Assembly: GCA_036897625.1 (NCBI GenBank)
Contig: JAYMTA010001045.1
Coordinates: forward strand, 1 to 22,200
DNA: 22,200 nt
Direction: 5' to 3'
Source: Pelargonium cotyledonis
Lineage: Eukaryota; Streptophyta; Magnoliopsida; Geraniales; Geraniaceae
Below are positions 19,669 through 22,200 of the stretch, in pieces. Position numbers and translations under genes: made by a program. The notes beneath the pieces are model-generated. The model was not told the origin of the DNA and did no database searches. It saw nothing but the letters and a program-made list of their open reading frames with translations. Position 1 is the stretch's first letter. Each line of letters opens with the position of its first letter.

Positions 19669-21034
19669 AGACCTGTGATTGGGAGGAGCCTTTTAGCTAG
19701 GAAGATGGCTCATGGATGGGCACTTCGGGTTACACCTAATCCTTGGTAGCTAACTAGCTACACATCGGTAGCAGAGAGCAATGAGTCTCGGCCAAAACTC
19801 AAACAAAACACAGGTACGAGGGTTAGTTCATGAGGTCTTGTTTGCTCGACGTATATATTTTATTTTCCCTCTTAGTAATAGAGTATTTGATTAGTGATCT
19901 AGTGTCAATCATATCTATTTTCATTTCGTTCTGATTACGACCTTAATGTATTTTAATCTTGTCTATTTAGATGGAATAACAATTACTTTCATAGAATTAC
20001 GTTTAAAATCTGTTGAATTTCTTATTTGTCACGACGTTGATTAAACACAATTTTAGAATTTAAAGTTGAGGTGTGTAAGATGTAACTTTAGATAAAACTT
20101 GGGAGCTAAAGTTGTGTGATAGAGAGTGTAAGGCGCCTCGAGCTAACAAATTCTTTTGTATCGAGAGAAGTTTTATTTTAAGATCGAAAATAATTTGAAT
20201 CAACCAAAACTAGATTGGATCAGATTGGCAAACATTTCAACCGGTAAAGATAAAGAGCTTCCCATATTGGATCATTTCACTTTAAAATTCAAATTTTATC
20301 TATCTGAAATACGTTTTATTATCATTATTATTATTTTTTTTTGAAGAATGATATATATTTTGTTAATTGTGATCACCTCTAATCCAAAGTTCCAACCCTA
20401 CTCATCCCGAAATTATTGGCATAATTATTGAGAGTAAGATATATCATATTCAGTGCATTTATTATTTGTACATATAGAAAGGAAGATAAAAATCTCAATC
20501 AGTTTTTAGTGGCTGATAATCAGCTATTATTAATTATATTTTATTGTAATAAATGTGGGCATGTAGTTAGAAATAGAATTGACAATTTAATGAATTTACG
20601 TCTCCATACGCGACATAATACATAATAGACATTGTTATTATAATTGTGTATTATTCGTGTTTAGTCTAAATGAAAGTGAGCGATTAATTGGCAGGACTGA
20701 TATAATAATTAGAAGTTTTATTGAAAAGATCAAACTAATTGTGAATAACAAAATTTGAATCAACTAAAACTAGAGCGGATAATTTGAACCCGCATATTTT
20801 ACATGTAAAACTCAACTCAGTCACTTGAATCCGATTTCCAAAAACGTTTACCTAACCCAAAATTCGAATTGCAAACACTAGTAAGTAGTATCAACTGAAG
20901 TTTGTTTTATTTCAAGATCAAACCAATCAAGTGCGTATAAACTAGAATCAACCAAACCGAAATCAAATCAAAACTAAATATTTAATGAAAAAGTTAGAAA
21001 TTACAATTAAACTCATTGTAATTTGTAACTAAAA
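19669..21034. other. AT-rich gene-free interval between KIB1-4 copies 2 and 3
   Basis: No gene was recognised. A 65-codon frame at 20428-20625 contains CNKCGHVVRN, faintly like a retroelement zinc knuckle, but the Cys/His spacing is wrong and nothing else supports it. A short sequence, AATTTGAATCAAC(C/T)AAAACTAGA, occurs at 20192-20214 and 20752-20774, with a weaker relative at about 20903-20960. This suggests decayed dispersed repeats. Confidence 0.5.
20192..20774. repeat. Dispersed direct repeat pair
   Basis: A 23-bp unit beginning AATTTGAATCAAC occurs at 20192-20214 and 20752-20774 with one mismatch. Both are preceded by 'ttttatt...aagatc'. A third, weaker relative begins 'gttttatttcaagatcaaacc' near 20903. 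The three may derive from one repeat family. The coordinates span the two best copies. Confidence 0.45.
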
Positions 21035-22200
21035 CTAAATCCAGGAATCGTGATTAGGGAGTACCCAAATAGCACCATGCTGATTAGGCATCAAATCTTT
21101 CGGGACGAAATCATTCGGATAAATAGTAGCATCCTCCATGTCGAACATCATCCTCGTATGATCCAAGTAAATACAATTTGGCTTGAACTCGGGATAATCA
21201 CCAATGGGAACGCATAAACAATAGAAGTTGCCCATAAACAATGAACACCCTCCTCCCAAGGAGTTAGTAGTTTCCCACAACCCCTACTCCAAATTCATTT
21301 TAAAAACGAAAAACCGAATGCTCGTAGGATCAAACTCATCGTCTTCCTTTTCGTGTCTCTTAGCGAACACTTCAACCAACAAGAGCTCCCCGTCGGAGGA
21401 CTCAACAAGATACCTCCTAGTCTTGTCCCATTCGCTCGAGTTCCAACAATGATGATATCTATCACACTCCTTATAACCCTTCGAATAAGGCCAAGGAGCT
21501 CCCTCTGGCGCCGCCGCTATAGTCCAGCCTTTGTGTCCCAGCTTCCAGAATCCAAGGCGGTCCAAATGCTGCATCACAACAGTAAACGAGAGATCTTGGG
21601 GAAGTGAGGACATAGCAAATTTGGGATAGAACTTCAAATTCTCCGAGGCTACGTGCCTCTCTACTCTCCCTTAATCGTTCGAATATGAACTTTCAACTGC
21701 AGTGACATATTGGGTTACAAGCTGACGCGACCAACACGAGCGCTTGTACACTGAACCCGCCACGAAGGACGGATCCAAGGGCTCAAATGGAGGGAGATGA
21801 ATGACTGCTTGTGTCCGGAAGAGCGGGTTGATCAGGTGCATTTTGCGGGTTCTTGGCTGCATCATCAGGATACAGCCCAAGGCCGAACTGCTGGCAAATT
21901 TAGTATCGTCCGGGAACAAAAGCTCATCGTCCCATGCTGTGTTTGATAATTTTGCCATTTGAGGGCGAAACAAAGCAATATGGATAGTGATCGTCGGATC
22001 TGGAAGGAACGAGAAGAATTGGAGAAAGATCGGGAGTGGCCGGAGACAGATCGGGACTGGTTTTGTTCGGTAGAGGCTGATGAGAGTGATAATGTACCGT
22101 TGCAGACAAGAGAAGAGGAAAATGTGGCCTTGATCGGAGCAACGCGAGGCAGCCGGAGAGTACCGGCCGGTGGTGATGATCGGCCACCGCCGGGACCGGA
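21035..22200 (-). pseudogene. KIB1-4 / DUF295 family pseudogene, copy 3 (runs off right edge)
   Basis: On - this reads as a KIB1-4 beta-propeller gene with three lesions. The first block (about 22187-21930) has PILLVPS and DDHYPYCFVSPSNGKII. A frameshift near 21925-21935 moves to the frame with WDDELLFPDDTKF, ALGCILMM and INPLFRTQAVIHLPPF. This frame has a TAA at 21671-21673, resumes with FYPKFAMSSLPQ, LDRLGFWKLGHKGWT and YLVESSDGELLLVEVF, and has a TAG at 21284-21286. It then gives SLGGGCSLFMG, FKPNCIYLD, and the usual family end IWVLPN before the final stop at 21035. The last three blocks share one frame, so the two internal stops are simple nonsense changes. No start ATG is seen before the window ends, so the 5' end lies outside or is lost. 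Confidence 0.8.

Noticed and set aside
20428..20625. Possible retrotransposon gag zinc knuckle (CNKCGHVVRN)
   Set aside because: The spacing does not fit CX2CX4HX4C, and no other retroelement domain or LTR is visible around it.

Overview
The window looks like nuclear DNA of a dicot-type flowering plant. GT-AG introns interrupt two conserved plant genes, two other genes are intronless, the intergenic DNA is AT-rich and holds decayed MITE-like repeats, and every confident protein belongs to a plant-type family. I cannot name the species. No prokaryotic operon, CRISPR array, rRNA or tRNA gene was seen, and no wholly new system.

Layout. Positions 1-2400 are gene-free, with a cluster of ACGT/G-box motifs near the left edge that may be the promoter of a gene outside the window. 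A five-exon gene on + (2716-5606) encodes the chloroplast glutamyl-tRNA reductase-binding protein (316 aa). It meets tail-to-tail, 124 bp apart, an intronless UDP-glycosyltransferase gene on - (5731-7212, 493 aa, UGT90-like). Also on - are an intronless EXO70-type exocyst subunit (7692-9683, 663 aa, EXO70.3 group, G or I) and the four-exon gene for coatomer subunit beta (11590-15909, 950 aa). From about 17.2 kb to the right edge lie three degraded copies of the KIB1-4 beta-propeller (formerly DUF295) family: a truncated 5' piece (+), a nearly full-length copy with at least three frameshifts (+), and a copy on - with one frameshift and two in-frame stops that runs off the edge.

The four intact genes do not form a pathway. 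GluTRBP acts in plastid tetrapyrrole synthesis, the UGT decorates small molecules, and EXO70 (exocytosis) and beta-COP (COPI retrograde transport) are both vesicle-traffic components. The EXO70 and beta-COP neighbourhood may be old microsynteny, since I recall homologues close together on Arabidopsis chromosome 4. The right-hand quarter is a decaying tandem family. Most non-coding structure is repeat-derived: hairpin or TIR elements in GluTRBP intron 4, beta-COP intron 3 and two intergenic spots, and a diverged tandem duplication in GluTRBP intron 2.

All exon boundaries were placed by eye from splice dinucleotides, reading frame and remembered family sequence; no alignment was run.
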